64,000 nucleotides of DNA from assembly GCA_947492105.1 (NCBI GenBank), contig CANLMN010000010.1, positions 81,662 to 145,661 of the forward strand, written 5' to 3'. This DNA comes from an uncultured Aquimarina sp. (GTDB taxonomy: Bacteria > Bacteroidota > Bacteroidia > Flavobacteriales > Flavobacteriaceae). How positions within the stretch are numbered: position 1 is the stretch's first letter; each line of letters opens with the position of its first letter. The notes under the pieces are model-generated. The model searched no databases and was not told the origin of the DNA. It worked only from the letters and a program-made list of their open reading frames with translations. Below are positions 1 to 8,686 of this stretch, in pieces. Position numbers and translations under genes: made by a program.

Positions 1-2
1 AT

Positions 3-698
3 CCAGATTACGATACTATAGATTTAAAATTTATCGAGGCCATAGACGAGGTATTGGAAAAGAATGATGAGCTCGGATTAAAACCAAGCAATGATAGTAG
101 CCTCGGGAAACTGATTTATCCTTCTAACCGAAGCATCATCTCTTCAGTAAGAAGTAGGGCAAAACATATTCCGCATCTTGCGTTGATCAATTTTGCAAAG
201 CTCTTTGACGTAGATATGAACTATTTCTATTCTGATAGATCCTTGAGTTACATTCCACGAGTGACTACTGTAAACAACAATCAAGATTATTCCATCAAGA
301 AAACTGGTAAGGGCTCATTTGTTGCGCACGCTGGAAATGGCACAATAGGCGACATTAAAAACGTGGCAAAGGAAATTGTAACAAATAACAACACGAGCTT
401 AAACCCATCGGCCGAAACTGTTATCAATAACTTCATACAGCAAATAGATGAAGCCTGCATTCCGGATTTTTATAGAATACTCAATGCCATACGTGATGAA
501 ACGGGAAGTACAATAGAAGAACTAAAGTTTCATCTGAAGAAGAAATCCAAAAGGCTTGACAAGCTAAACAAGCGCCACCACAAAGAACTCAAGGCTGTCA
601 ATCTGAAGCTTGTAGAAACCAATGAAAGGTTGATTAAAGCACAAGAAAATGAAAAAGCGACTATGGAGAAATACATATCAGTTCTTGAAAAGAAATAA
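3..698 (+). CDS. HTH (XRE/phage-repressor-like) regulator, 5' end outside window
   Basis: The frame is open to the left edge, so the gene probably begins before the window; the TTG at 54 would cut the N-terminal domain. The first 65 or so visible residues look like a helix-turn-helix unit of the phage-repressor type: a helix, the SSLGKLIYPSNRSIISSVRS stretch, then LINFAKLFDVDMNYFY, which resembles the end of an XRE domain. A middle linker is followed by a Lys/Glu-rich C-terminal stretch (last 80 residues) that should form a coiled coil. Likely a regulator of the integrated element. The family assignment is by pattern only. Confidence 0.55.
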   Translation, partial: PDYDTIDLKFIEAIDEVLEKNDELGLKPSNDSSLGKLIYPSNRSIISSVRSRAKHIPHLALINFAKLFDVDMNYFYSDRSLSYIPRVTTVNNNQDYSIKKTGKGSFVAHAGNGTIGDIKNVAKEIVTNNNTSLNPSAETVINNFIQQIDEACIPDFYRILNAIRDETGSTIEELKFHLKKKSKRLDKLNKRHHKELKAVNLKLVETNERLIKAQENEKATMEKYISVLEKK

Positions 699-754
699 AA
701 CGTCCTTGTTTCGTAACGTTTATAAGTTTATGTTTGTATTGTAAAAATTAAATC

Positions 755-1501
755 TTGAAAAAAGAACACACAGATTATTCAAATTTATTGCGACTTCTCA
801 ATGAGAAGGAATATGCAAATAAGTACATCGTAAATGCTGAGAGGCGTATGATTACACACTGGCAGGATATTGGACTTTTTCAGGACAAACGCAATACTTC
901 GGCAGGATGGAACAAGTTTAGCCTCATCGATATCCTTTGGATGGGCATCATCATCGAGTATCGCAATCTGGGCTTTCCCAACGAAAAGATCAAACCTGTT
1001 AGGCAATTTCTGTTTGAAGAAACTAAGATTGATAATTTGAAAGTCAGTAAGCTGGAATATGCGACTATTCAGGTACTCGCTTTCGCGAAAGCGTTATATC
1101 TCATAACCGATATAGCAGGTAACATTTATCTGGCAGATGATTATGAATATGTTAAGCTTTTGCAACAAGGTAAAGTAACCAATCATATCGTATTAAACCT
1201 TAATCAAGTCGTCAAAGAAAATATATCTGTACTCTTTTCTGAACCAAATTTTAATGCCTTTGCTGGTCTTAATAAAGACGAAATTCAAGTGATGCTCATC
1301 TTGAGAAGTGAGTCGTACCAATCTGTCCAAGTGACCAAAAAGAATGGCGAGATAGATATGATTGAAGGTACGGAGCGCATTAGTGAGAAAGACAGAATTA
1401 TTGATATTTTGAAACAGCACGAGTACCAGAATATCGAAATAAAACAAGCAAACGGAAAAGTGGTTTTGATAAGCCGTACCGTGAAACAAAAAGCAAAATA
1501 G
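755..1501 (+). CDS. MerR-like DNA-binding protein of the integrated element
   Basis: A 248-residue protein with a TTG start; no ATG fits before the DNA-binding region. Residues 20-90 read like a winged MerR-type HTH: ITHWQDIGLF followed by WNKFSLIDILWMGIIIEYR and a third helix LGFPNEKIKPVRQFLF. The C-terminal half has no recognised fold. It sits between the HTH regulator and the recombinase on the same strand, so it may control excision or act as a recombination directionality factor; that role is inference. A perfect 16-bp palindrome lies inside the gene at 1078-1093. Confidence 0.55.
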   Translation: MKKEHTDYSNLLRLLNEKEYANKYIVNAERRMITHWQDIGLFQDKRNTSAGWNKFSLIDILWMGIIIEYRNLGFPNEKIKPVRQFLFEETKIDNLKVSKLEYATIQVLAFAKALYLITDIAGNIYLADDYEYVKLLQQGKVTNHIVLNLNQVVKENISVLFSEPNFNAFAGLNKDEIQVMLILRSESYQSVQVTKKNGEIDMIEGTERISEKDRIIDILKQHEYQNIEIKQANGKVVLISRTVKQKAK

Positions 1502-1676
1502 ATACCCTATTTGCCATTCAAATGTACTTGTAATCCCATAACGGAAGCTAGTTTGAACAAATTAATATGAAAACGTGATAAGCATCGATTGAACTAAATG
1601 CAATGAGCTCAGAGAGCCATCTCAAATCCCACCAATGCTATGACTATAAGATAGAATAGCATTCACGGAATGAACA

Positions 1677-1862
1677 ATGCAATCGATAAATGTAAAAAAA
1701 GAAGACAATAAGGAAGTATCTAAAAGTAAAATGTCTGTAGAAAGGCTCAAGTCATTTAAAGGCTTTGAGAATGTGAGCGAAGATGAGGCAGATAAAATAA
1801 TTAAGAATCTTGAACAATTTGCAGAAATATTGTGCAAGCAAGTTCAACAAAACGTATCCTAA
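1677..1862 (+). CDS. Small protein upstream of the recombinase
   Basis: A 61-residue, highly charged protein with an ATG start. It has a Lys/Ser-rich first third and an amphipathic C-terminal helix containing FENVSEDEADKIIKNLEQF. Its TAA stop overlaps the preferred ATG of the recombinase by one base (TAATG), so the two are probably translationally coupled. I do not recognise the family. Small acidic/basic partners beside serine recombinases are often accessory factors, but nothing here proves that. Confidence 0.5.
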   Translation: MQSINVKKEDNKEVSKSKMSVERLKSFKGFENVSEDEADKIIKNLEQFAEILCKQVQQNVS

Positions 1863-3478
1863 TGAAAGACCTATCCATCTTTAATCAATTTGCCAGAACA
1901 GACGACAGCAAGTCTCTAAGACAAGCAGGAAACGCCGTCATATACACCAGAGTTTCTACAAAAGAACAGGCAGATAACAATGCTAGTTTAGACACACAAT
2001 TAAAATACTGCGAGCAACTAGCTCAGAAGAAAGGACTTGATGTGGTTGAGTATTTTGGTGGGACGTATGAGTCGGCAAAAAGTGATGAACGCAAGCACTT
2101 CCAGAAGATGCTCAACTTTGTTAAACGCAGGAAAGACATAGGCTATATCATCGTCTATTCTTATGATCGCTTTTCGAGAACTGGAGCCAATGGAGCGTAT
2201 ATAAGTGATCAACTCAAGAGGCAGGGAATCGTCACAATTTCTGCGACACAAGAGGTAGATACTTCTACGAGTGCAGGATCTTTTCAGCAGAACCTTTATT
2301 ATATGTTCTCTCAATTTGATAATGAGTTGAGAAGGGATAAGTCCGTTTCTGGAATGCAAGAAAAATTACGTAGAGGAGATTGGACAGGCGCTTGGCCATA
2401 CGGCTACACAAATACCAATCCGGGCAAGGGTAAAAAACCCAATTTTGTAATCAACGACAAAGGGAAACTTCTCAAAAAAGCTTTTGAGTGGAAAGCAATG
2501 TCAAACACCTCACACGTTGAGATATCTAAAAAACTCAAAAGAAAAGGATTAGAGCTATCTGCCAAAAAGCTTAGCGACTATTTTAGAAATCCCTTTTACT
2601 GCGGATTGATGGTAAATAAATTGATACCTGGAGAAGTGATACAAGGCAATCACGAACCTATGATTAGTCGTGAGATGTTCTTAAAAATCCACAATCTTCT
2701 CAACTCTCGCGAAGAAGGAAGAAAGTACAACCTAGATGATGAAAACCTACCACTAAAAATGTTTATCAAATCAACAGAATGTGGAACACCCTATACTGGA
2801 TATGTAGTTAAGAAGAAAGGACTGTACTATTATAAAAATAGAAGATCAGGTAGTAGAGAAAACAGAAGTGCGAAAAAGCTACACAGCTCGTTTATGGCAC
2901 TCTTAGAAAACTACACACTGGCTGATCCAAAATACATCGAACCTCTCAAAGAGATCATCGAGCAAACCTTTATCGATTTAAACAAGGAACAAATTGACGA
3001 AGCAAAGGTGCTAAACACGCAAGCTACAGAACTGGATGTTAAACTGGATAGATTAGAAGAGCGTTACGTATTTGAAGAAATAACAAAAGTGCAATACGAT
3101 AAGTTCAAGTCCAAACTAGAGTCAGAAAAGAACAAAATAACCGAGTTAGTTTCAAACTCAGGATTTAATAGTTCGAACCTTAAAAAATCGATAGACAAAG
3201 CATTAAATTTAGCCTTGAACCTCCCGTCATTGTGGCAATCTGGTAATATCGAAGTCAAGCGTTCTTTGCAATTTATGCTCTTTCCAGAAGGAATAGGGTA
3301 TGACTTCAAAAACGACCGACTTCGAACTTTTAGAGTAAACTCGATATTCAGCGCAATCGCCTCTATTTCAGATAACTTAGAAGGAAATAAAAACGGGACT
3401 TTTCAAAATAATTTTGAAAAATCCCGTTTAGTGACCGCGGAGGGATTCAAACCCCCAACCCTCAGAGCCGAAATCTGA
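1862..3478 (+). CDS. Large serine recombinase (site-specific integrase)
   Basis: The resolvase catalytic domain starts at about residue 25 with YTRVSTKEQ; Ser32 is the expected nucleophile. Further catalytic-domain signatures are YSYDRFSRTGANG and FSQFDNELRRDKS. A recombinase domain follows (residues 180-290, WPYGYTNTNPGKG onward). The region where many family members have a four-Cys zinc ribbon keeps only one Cys (TECGTPYTGY). A coiled coil lies near residues 365-430. ATG 1862 is preferred over GTG 1832 because it overlaps the upstream stop as TAATG. The last 15 or so residues are encoded by the complementary strand of the tRNA-Arg gene, and the stop lies inside the tRNA, so the natural C terminus was probably completed by host DNA. 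Confidence 0.85.
   Translation: MKDLSIFNQFARTDDSKSLRQAGNAVIYTRVSTKEQADNNASLDTQLKYCEQLAQKKGLDVVEYFGGTYESAKSDERKHFQKMLNFVKRRKDIGYIIVYSYDRFSRTGANGAYISDQLKRQGIVTISATQEVDTSTSAGSFQQNLYYMFSQFDNELRRDKSVSGMQEKLRRGDWTGAWPYGYTNTNPGKGKKPNFVINDKGKLLKKAFEWKAMSNTSHVEISKKLKRKGLELSAKKLSDYFRNPFYCGLMVNKLIPGEVIQGNHEPMISREMFLKIHNLLNSREEGRKYNLDDENLPLKMFIKSTECGTPYTGYVVKKKGLYYYKNRRSGSRENRSAKKLHSSFMALLENYTLADPKYIEPLKEIIEQTFIDLNKEQIDEAKVLNTQATELDVKLDRLEERYVFEEITKVQYDKFKSKLESEKNKITELVSNSGFNSSNLKKSIDKALNLALNLPSLWQSGNIEVKRSLQFMLFPEGIGYDFKNDRLRTFRVNSIFSAIASISDNLEGNKNGTFQNNFEKSRLVTAEGFKPPTLRAEI
3391..3429 (-). terminator. Terminator of tRNA-Arg
   Basis: Two 19-base arms (3391-3409 and 3411-3429) match with one mismatch and lie directly after the tRNA 3' end on the minus strand, followed by a T-rich tail (TTTTTATTT). 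They also lie inside the recombinase reading frame. Confidence 0.7.
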
Positions 3479-3505
3479 TGCGCTATTCAGTTGCGCCACG
3501 CGGCC
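3432..3505 (-). tRNA. tRNA-Arg, anticodon TCG
   Basis: Read on the minus strand, the acceptor arms GGCCGCG and CGCGGTC pair (one G-U). The D arm is GCGC..GCGC, the anticodon stem TCAGA/TCTGA holds the loop TTTCGGC, giving anticodon TCG (reads CGA). The T arm is GGGGG-TTTGAAT-CCCTC. CCA is not encoded. The 3' end faces the integrated element, consistent with use as an attachment site. Confidence 0.9.
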
Positions 3506-3544
3506 TTTATTTCCCGAAAAATCGGGTATCTATTAGTGTTTTAT

Positions 3545-3994
3545 TTAAGACAACTTTTCTTTTACAATCGTAGAAATAGTTTTTCCATCAGCCTTCCCTG
3601 CTAATTGCCCAGAAGCCATCCCCATTACTTTACCCATATCTTTCATTCCTGATGCTCCTGTTTTTGCAATGAGATCCTCTATAATTTTTGCAACTTCTTC
3701 CTCACTCATCTGCTCTGGCAAAAATTGCTCAATAACAGCTGCCTGTGCAATTTCAGGTTCCGCTAGATCAGCTCTACCTTGTTCTGTAAAAATAGCTGCG
3801 CTATCTTTTCGTTGCTTTACGAGTTTTTGTAACAGTTTTAACTCTTGCTCTTCGGTCAACTCTTCTTTAGAACCAGTTTCTGTTTGTGCCAAAAGAATCG
3901 CAGATTTTACAGCTCTCAATGATTCTAATGCCATAGCATCTTTTGCCTTCATTGCTTCTTTCAAAGCTGTCATTACTTGTGTCTGTAAGCTCAT
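3545..3994 (-). CDS. GatB/YqeY domain protein
   Basis: A 149-residue protein of the YqeY family, which resembles the C-terminal tRNA-binding domain of the GatB amidotransferase subunit. It starts MSLQTQVMTALKEAMKAKD. The typical C-terminal half is present: FLPEQMSEEEVAKIIEDLI and GMKDMGKVMGMASGQLAGKADG. Length is normal for the family. It lies just downstream of ftsZ on the same strand, a placement I recall as common in flavobacteria. Its cellular role is not well defined. Confidence 0.9.
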   Translation of the reverse strand: MSLQTQVMTALKEAMKAKDAMALESLRAVKSAILLAQTETGSKEELTEEQELKLLQKLVKQRKDSAAIFTEQGRADLAEPEIAQAAVIEQFLPEQMSEEEVAKIIEDLIAKTGASGMKDMGKVMGMASGQLAGKADGKTISTIVKEKLS

Positions 3995-4066
3995 AAGATT
4001 CCTAATTAGTCATATCTTGAGATACCCTGTACCTCATCAATATGTATTGGACTGCGAATATAAAAA

Positions 4067-4115
4067 ATAAACCGATAACAGCCTCTTATTTTCAGAAGGA
4101 ATTATCGGTATATTC
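4067..4115 (-). terminator. Likely terminator after ftsZ
   Basis: On the minus strand an ACCGATAA / TTATCGGT stem encloses a loop of about 20 bases and is followed by TTTATTTTTTAT. It is placed 60-100 bases after the ftsZ stop and before yqeY, so yqeY may have its own promoter. Confidence 0.5.
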
Positions 4116-4172
4116 AAGTGTTGATTAAATCACTTTTATTTTTAATTCCGTGTTCGGAATTGTATAGTTTCA

Positions 4173-6188
4173 CTAATCTACATTATCATGTAAAAAAGAA
4201 TTATTACTTCTCAATTGAATATCATCGTTAGTGTCAGTACTCACACTGGTCCTAGAAATATCTCTACTCTCTGGTCTAGCATCAACATCTAATCCTGCAC
4301 GTTTGTATGCTGGTTCTTTTTCTATATCATCAATATGTGTTGGATTACTTCTGAATTTATAATTAAACTCTTTCATCTTCGCACGACGTTCTGCTGCTCT
4401 AGCCTTGAGGATATCAGAAATGGGTTGATGTATTGGATCTACCACCTCATTAGGAGCTTCTTCTGTATGAGTTGGTTTGATTGTTTTGGTCTCAAAAACA
4501 ACCTCTTCTTCTTTTTCTTCTGCTGCTACCACAGACGTAGTATCCTCAACAGGTTTTGCTTCTATCAAACGCTCTTCTTCATCCATATAATCATCTAGAC
4601 TATATCGACGAATACCACCTGATACTGTTTCATTTACCGGAATTACTTCTATTGGATCTTTTACCTCTAGATCCAGAGTGTCATCCGTTAGTTCAAAAAA
4701 TACTGGAGCTTCTTTCTCTTCTGCACTTTTTGATGTCATTGGTGTAGAGAGTTTTTCTTCTGGCTCGTTATTATTTACAGGCAAATCAAAAGAAAGTGTA
4801 AACTGATCCTTTATCTCTACCTCTTTCTCAACATCTTCAAAAACTTCTTTGGCATCATTTACCTCTATCTCATTGATAATTTCCTGAGCATTGATAATTA
4901 CAAAGTCTTCATTTTTCTCTTTTTCTTCAAAAGAAGGAACTTCCTCATAAGTTACCGCAATATTCTTCAAGGTTTCTGTAGTCGGCAACAACAACGAGTC
5001 GCTCTCTACTTCTGGCTCATCCTCTTCGATCAATTCATGCTTGATAATTATCGGCTCTTCTTCGACTGGTACTTTTGAGCCTATTGGAAAAAACTCTGTT
5101 TTGGTTCCTGTAGCAATTGGAGACAACTCTTGTGTAGCACGTTGTTCATCCTCTAATGTATGAATAATTTTTTTGGTCTCTGTATTCGTAATCTCATCTT
5201 GTTGCTCTACATCAAAACCTGTGGCTATTACCGTTACCGAAATAGCATCTTCCAAAGCTTCATCTTCGCCAACCCCCATAATAATATTGGCACCATGTCC
5301 TGCTTCATTCTGGATATGATCATTTATTTCTCCTATCTCATCAATCGTGATTTCTTCTTTTCCAGAGACAATCAACAATAATACATTTTTGGCACCTGTA
5401 ATCTTATTATCATTCAACAATGGGGAGTCCAAAGCTTTTTGAATTGCATCATTTGCACGGGTAGCTCCAGAGGAATTAGCAGACCCCATAATTGCTGTAC
5501 CACTATTGCTCAGTACAGTTTTGGCATCCCGTAAATCAATATTTTGTGTGTAGTGATGTGTTATTACTTCTGCTATACCTCGTGATGCTGTTGCCAAGAC
5601 TTCATCCGCCTTAGAAAAACCAGCTTTGAACCCGAGATTTCCATATACCTCTCGTAGTTTGTTATTATTAATAACAACTAGAGAATCCACTTGTGACCGT
5701 AATTTCTCTACCCCCAGTTGTGCCTGCTCATTACGCATACGTCCCTCGAACTGAAATGGAATAGTCACAATCCCTACGGTCAATATATCTAGTTCTTTAG
5801 CCATTTTGGCAATAATAGGTGCAGCTCCAGTTCCAGTACCTCCACCCATTCCGGCAGTGATAAAAATCATCTTGGTATTCGTATCCAACATGGTTCTGAT
5901 TTCCTCATAGCTCTCTACAGCCGCTTGCTCTCCTACCTCTGGATTAGCACCTGCTCCAAGGCCTTCTGTCAAAGAAAGTCCCAATTGAATCTTGTTAGGA
6001 ATTGGACTATTCTCTAATGCCTGTGCATCCGTATTGAGAATAACAAAATCCACACCCTTGATCCCTTGTTGAAACATGTGATTGATGGCGTTACTCCCGC
6101 CGCCACCGACTCCAATTACCTTAATAACATTGGATTGATTCTTGGGGAGATCAAACGCAATATTACCAAATCCTTCATTACTACTCAT
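4173..6188 (-). CDS. ftsZ: Cell division protein FtsZ
   Basis: Tubulin-like GTPase that polymerises into the cytokinetic ring at midcell. The N-terminal GTPase core is intact: VGGGGSNAINHM near residue 27 and the signature GGGTGTG at residues 115-121. The core ends near residue 330. It is followed by a linker of roughly 280 very acidic, Glu/Val/Thr-rich residues, making the protein 671 residues against about 380 in E. coli. Near the C terminus DIEKEPAYKRAGLDVD resembles the peptide that binds FtsA and other partners in Bacteroidota. The gene is separated from ftsA by 356 bp containing a GC-rich structured element, so it may be transcribed separately from the upstream cluster. Confidence 0.98.
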   Translation of the reverse strand: MSSNEGFGNIAFDLPKNQSNVIKVIGVGGGGSNAINHMFQQGIKGVDFVILNTDAQALENSPIPNKIQLGLSLTEGLGAGANPEVGEQAAVESYEEIRTMLDTNTKMIFITAGMGGGTGTGAAPIIAKMAKELDILTVGIVTIPFQFEGRMRNEQAQLGVEKLRSQVDSLVVINNNKLREVYGNLGFKAGFSKADEVLATASRGIAEVITHHYTQNIDLRDAKTVLSNSGTAIMGSANSSGATRANDAIQKALDSPLLNDNKITGAKNVLLLIVSGKEEITIDEIGEINDHIQNEAGHGANIIMGVGEDEALEDAISVTVIATGFDVEQQDEITNTETKKIIHTLEDEQRATQELSPIATGTKTEFFPIGSKVPVEEEPIIIKHELIEEDEPEVESDSLLLPTTETLKNIAVTYEEVPSFEEKEKNEDFVIINAQEIINEIEVNDAKEVFEDVEKEVEIKDQFTLSFDLPVNNNEPEEKLSTPMTSKSAEEKEAPVFFELTDDTLDLEVKDPIEVIPVNETVSGGIRRYSLDDYMDEEERLIEAKPVEDTTSVVAAEEKEEEVVFETKTIKPTHTEEAPNEVVDPIHQPISDILKARAAERRAKMKEFNYKFRSNPTHIDDIEKEPAYKRAGLDVDARPESRDISRTSVSTDTNDDIQLRSNNSFLHDNVD

Positions 6189-6347
6189 AGTGCTAATTTT
6201 TGTATTATATTTCCTTAGACTAGGCTTTAGATATCATTCTCTGAGTTCGCTTATAATTCACCAAAGCTTTTTACACTTTGCAAATTTATTTCAATTTCAG
6301 TCTAAATACTATTCTATTATTTTTTTTATTTCTACTTTCTTTTCTTA

Positions 6348-6456
6348 GGGCGTATCCGCTTCTGCTTTGCTTCTTCGGAGCGCGCTATTCACTGCAATTC
6401 CTCGCTCTTCGTTCCTCAGGCTGTGGGATTTTCGCTACTATCCCTTACGCTTTTGA
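6348..6456 (-). repeat. GC-rich structured element (GGGCGT ... CCCTTACGC type) between ftsA and ftsZ
   Basis: About 110 bases, richer in GC than the surroundings, in the 356-bp gap 6189-6544. On the plus strand it opens AGGGCGTATCCGC, has CGCGCTATTCACTGCAATTCC in the middle and closes CTACTATCCCTTACGC. From memory, sequences with this skeleton recur between genes in many Bacteroidota genomes; I cannot confirm this here. Only one copy is in the window. On the minus strand GCGTA and AGGG near one end could pair with TACGC and CCCT near the other in crossed order. The rest of the gap is AT-rich with no gene. Confidence 0.45.
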
Positions 6457-6544
6457 GTAAACTCTAGAACACTACACTTTTTTCAACAAAACACCTTTGA
6501 CACAGGCACTTTGCAAAAAAAACATCCATCTTCATACACAAAAT

Positions 6545-7954
6545 TTACTCTGCATTATCCAAAAAATCTTTGAACCTATCCGTCCATTTTTCTAAAAAAT
6601 TCTTCTTGGGCGCTGTTTTCTGAACTAATACCTCCTTATCCGCAACGGTCACTGTCTCCTCTTGCACCTCTACCGCTACTTCTTCATTCATTTCTCCCTC
6701 CTTTTCTGGCACCTCATCCTTGGTAGGCAAAGTGGCCTTCTCAAAAGTCTTTGCAGCTTCTTCTGGCTTAGATAGTATCCGCTGTTGTTTCTGGATACGT
6801 TGCAAACCATCCATTACCAAACCAACAGCAGTAGCATACATAGGACTTGTTGTATCTGCGTCGCTATTCCCTGCCAAATGTTCATTTGGATATCCTATAC
6901 GGGTATCCATGCCTGTAATGTATTCCGTTAATTGTTTCAGATGTCTTAATTGTGATCCTCCACCTGTCAACACAATACCTGCAATCAATTTTTTCTTTGG
7001 CGACTCATGCCCATAGTTCTTGATCTCCAAAAACACCTGCTCGATAATTTCTACAACACGAGCATGAATAATTTTAGATAAGTTTTTTAAGGTTATTTCT
7101 CTAGGCTCTCTTCCTCTGAGTCCTGGTATAGAGACAATTTCATTATCCTTGTTCTCTCCTGGCCAAGCTGATCCAAATTTTACCTTCAGTAATTCTGCCT
7201 GCTTTTCAATAATCGAACAACCCTCTTTGATATCTTCTGTAATCACATTTCCTCCAAATGGTATCACTGCTGTATGACGGATAATACCATCCTTAAAAAT
7301 AGCCAAATCCGTTGTTCCACCTCCTATATCAATCAAAGCAACACCTGCTTCTTTTTCTTCTTGACTCAATACGGCATTCGCAGATGCCATCGGTTCTAGT
7401 GTAACATCAGAAAGCTCCAAACCAGAACTTTTTACACACCGTCCAATATTCCGTATCGATGTTATTTGCCCTACGACTACATGGAAATTTGCTTCTAATC
7501 TCCCACCATACATCCCTACAGGCTCTTTGATCTCGGCCTGCCCATCTACTTTGAACTCTTGTGGCAATACATGCAATATTTCCTCTCCAGGAAGCATCAC
7601 TAATTTATGTACTTGGTTGCACAATTTTTCGATATCCACATCATCTATCACCTCATCAGCATTGGTCCGTGTGATATAATCACTATGCTGCAAACTACGA
7701 ATATGCTGCCCAGCAATACCCACTGTCACATCTTTAATTTTAAATCCAGAAACACTTTCTGCCTCTTGTATCGCTTGTTGTATCGACTGTATGGTCTGTG
7801 TGATATTATTCACAACACCTCGATGTACTCCGAGACTTTTTGATTTCCCGATACCCAACACCTCCATTTTTCCGTACTCATTGTACCGTCCGACCATAGC
7901 AACTATCTTTGTTGTTCCTATGTCTAATCCTATTGCAATATCGCCCTGTTCCAT
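6545..7954 (-). CDS. ftsA: Cell division protein FtsA
   Basis: Actin-like ATPase that tethers FtsZ filaments to the membrane. The nucleotide-binding signature AIGLDIGTTKIVAMVG is at residues 7-22, the SHS2 region follows, and ALIDIGGGTTDLAIF is the second phosphate-binding motif. GIVLTGGGSQLRHL is the adenosine motif. After residue 395 comes a charged linker of about 60 residues, then a terminal amphipathic helix (KNFLEKWTDRFKDFLDNAE) that fits the membrane-targeting sequence. It starts 3 bp after ftsQ, so the two are co-transcribed. Confidence 0.97.
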   Translation of the reverse strand: MEQGDIAIGLDIGTTKIVAMVGRYNEYGKMEVLGIGKSKSLGVHRGVVNNITQTIQSIQQAIQEAESVSGFKIKDVTVGIAGQHIRSLQHSDYITRTNADEVIDDVDIEKLCNQVHKLVMLPGEEILHVLPQEFKVDGQAEIKEPVGMYGGRLEANFHVVVGQITSIRNIGRCVKSSGLELSDVTLEPMASANAVLSQEEKEAGVALIDIGGGTTDLAIFKDGIIRHTAVIPFGGNVITEDIKEGCSIIEKQAELLKVKFGSAWPGENKDNEIVSIPGLRGREPREITLKNLSKIIHARVVEIIEQVFLEIKNYGHESPKKKLIAGIVLTGGGSQLRHLKQLTEYITGMDTRIGYPNEHLAGNSDADTTSPMYATAVGLVMDGLQRIQKQQRILSKPEEAAKTFEKATLPTKDEVPEKEGEMNEEVAVEVQEETVTVADKEVLVQKTAPKKNFLEKWTDRFKDFLDNAE

Positions 7955-7957
7955 ACC

Positions 7958-8686
7958 CTAATTTTTTACTTCTTTTCTTATACAAACTACCTGATTACGG
8001 TAGCGCAAATTCACTGTCTTGTAACTTTCTAAACTATGATCTTTCAAAGATTTTTGATAAAAAGCTTTAAAATTTCCTATTTTTCTTTCGATATCTTTTA
8101 TCGCTCCAAATTCTATTACAAAATCATATTCCCGCACTGCCAACACATAATTATCAGCCGCAGCTTTGGTTATATCAGTAACATAAATTTTCAAAAAATC
8201 ATCATGTAAGATTTTTTGAAGTAACAGATGTATTTCGCCCACATCTTCTTTGTCTATTCGATGTACCAAAGGTACTCGTGCCGTATAATTTTTTGACAAT
8301 GCCATTACATCTCCCTCCTCATCGATATAAAATGGAGGCGTAGCATTGACTCTTGCTATGGGAGTTCGTTGTTCTATTTTTGCCGTAAGAATACCATTCA
8401 CAGATCGATACACATTTGCATTTGCAATCATATCTTCTAATTTCAGGCGGTTCTCAAGACTATTCAAAGCTAAAGTTTCTTTACCTATATTCGTCCCTCG
8501 ATCTTGATTTTGTATCAACAATTTATTAACCGTTAATTCCTTAATAAAAGGACGTGTTTCCCCTACAAAAGAAATCTTGATTTTTTTGACGGGACGTATA
8601 GAATTGCGCTTCTCCGAAAAAGCATACAAAAAAATGATCAAACTAATCAAACCCAAAAATTTTATGGAACCCCATATTCTTTTCAT
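7958..8686 (-). CDS. ftsQ: Cell division protein FtsQ
   Basis: Bitopic division protein linking cytoplasmic and periplasmic parts of the divisome. One membrane segment lies at about residues 8-24 (IKFLGLISLIIFLYAFS), followed by a POTRA-like region starting IKISFVGETRPFIKELTV. Overall similarity to proteobacterial FtsQ is low, as is usual in Bacteroidota; position between murC and ftsA and the topology decide the call. It overlaps the end of murC by 4 bp. Length 242 is normal. Confidence 0.88.
   Translation of the reverse strand: MKRIWGSIKFLGLISLIIFLYAFSEKRNSIRPVKKIKISFVGETRPFIKELTVNKLLIQNQDRGTNIGKETLALNSLENRLKLEDMIANANVYRSVNGILTAKIEQRTPIARVNATPPFYIDEEGDVMALSKNYTARVPLVHRIDKEDVGEIHLLLQKILHDDFLKIYVTDITKAAADNYVLAVREYDFVIEFGAIKDIERKIGNFKAFYQKSLKDHSLESYKTVNLRYRNQVVCIRKEVKN

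Larger units (their letters stand above)
1..3431. mobile_element. End of an integrated element next to tRNA-Arg
   Basis: This segment carries an HTH regulator, a MerR-like protein, a small protein and a large serine recombinase, all on the plus strand, and stops at the 3' end of a tRNA-Arg gene. This is the layout of an integrated genetic element, and the four genes are unlike the housekeeping genes that follow. The left end lies outside the window, so the partner attachment site cannot be seen. The exact right boundary is not resolved; it lies between the recombinase core (about 3380) and the tRNA 3' end (3432). The element call is inference from gene content and position. Confidence 0.6.

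Noticed and set aside
1-3431. Search for a defence system in the integrated element
   Set aside because: Only regulator-like genes and the recombinase are visible; no nuclease, methylase, helicase or toxin pair can be seen in this part.
3388-3478. C-terminal 30 residues of the recombinase as a real domain
   Set aside because: They are encoded by the tRNA terminator and the tRNA complement, so they are read-through sequence rather than a conserved domain.
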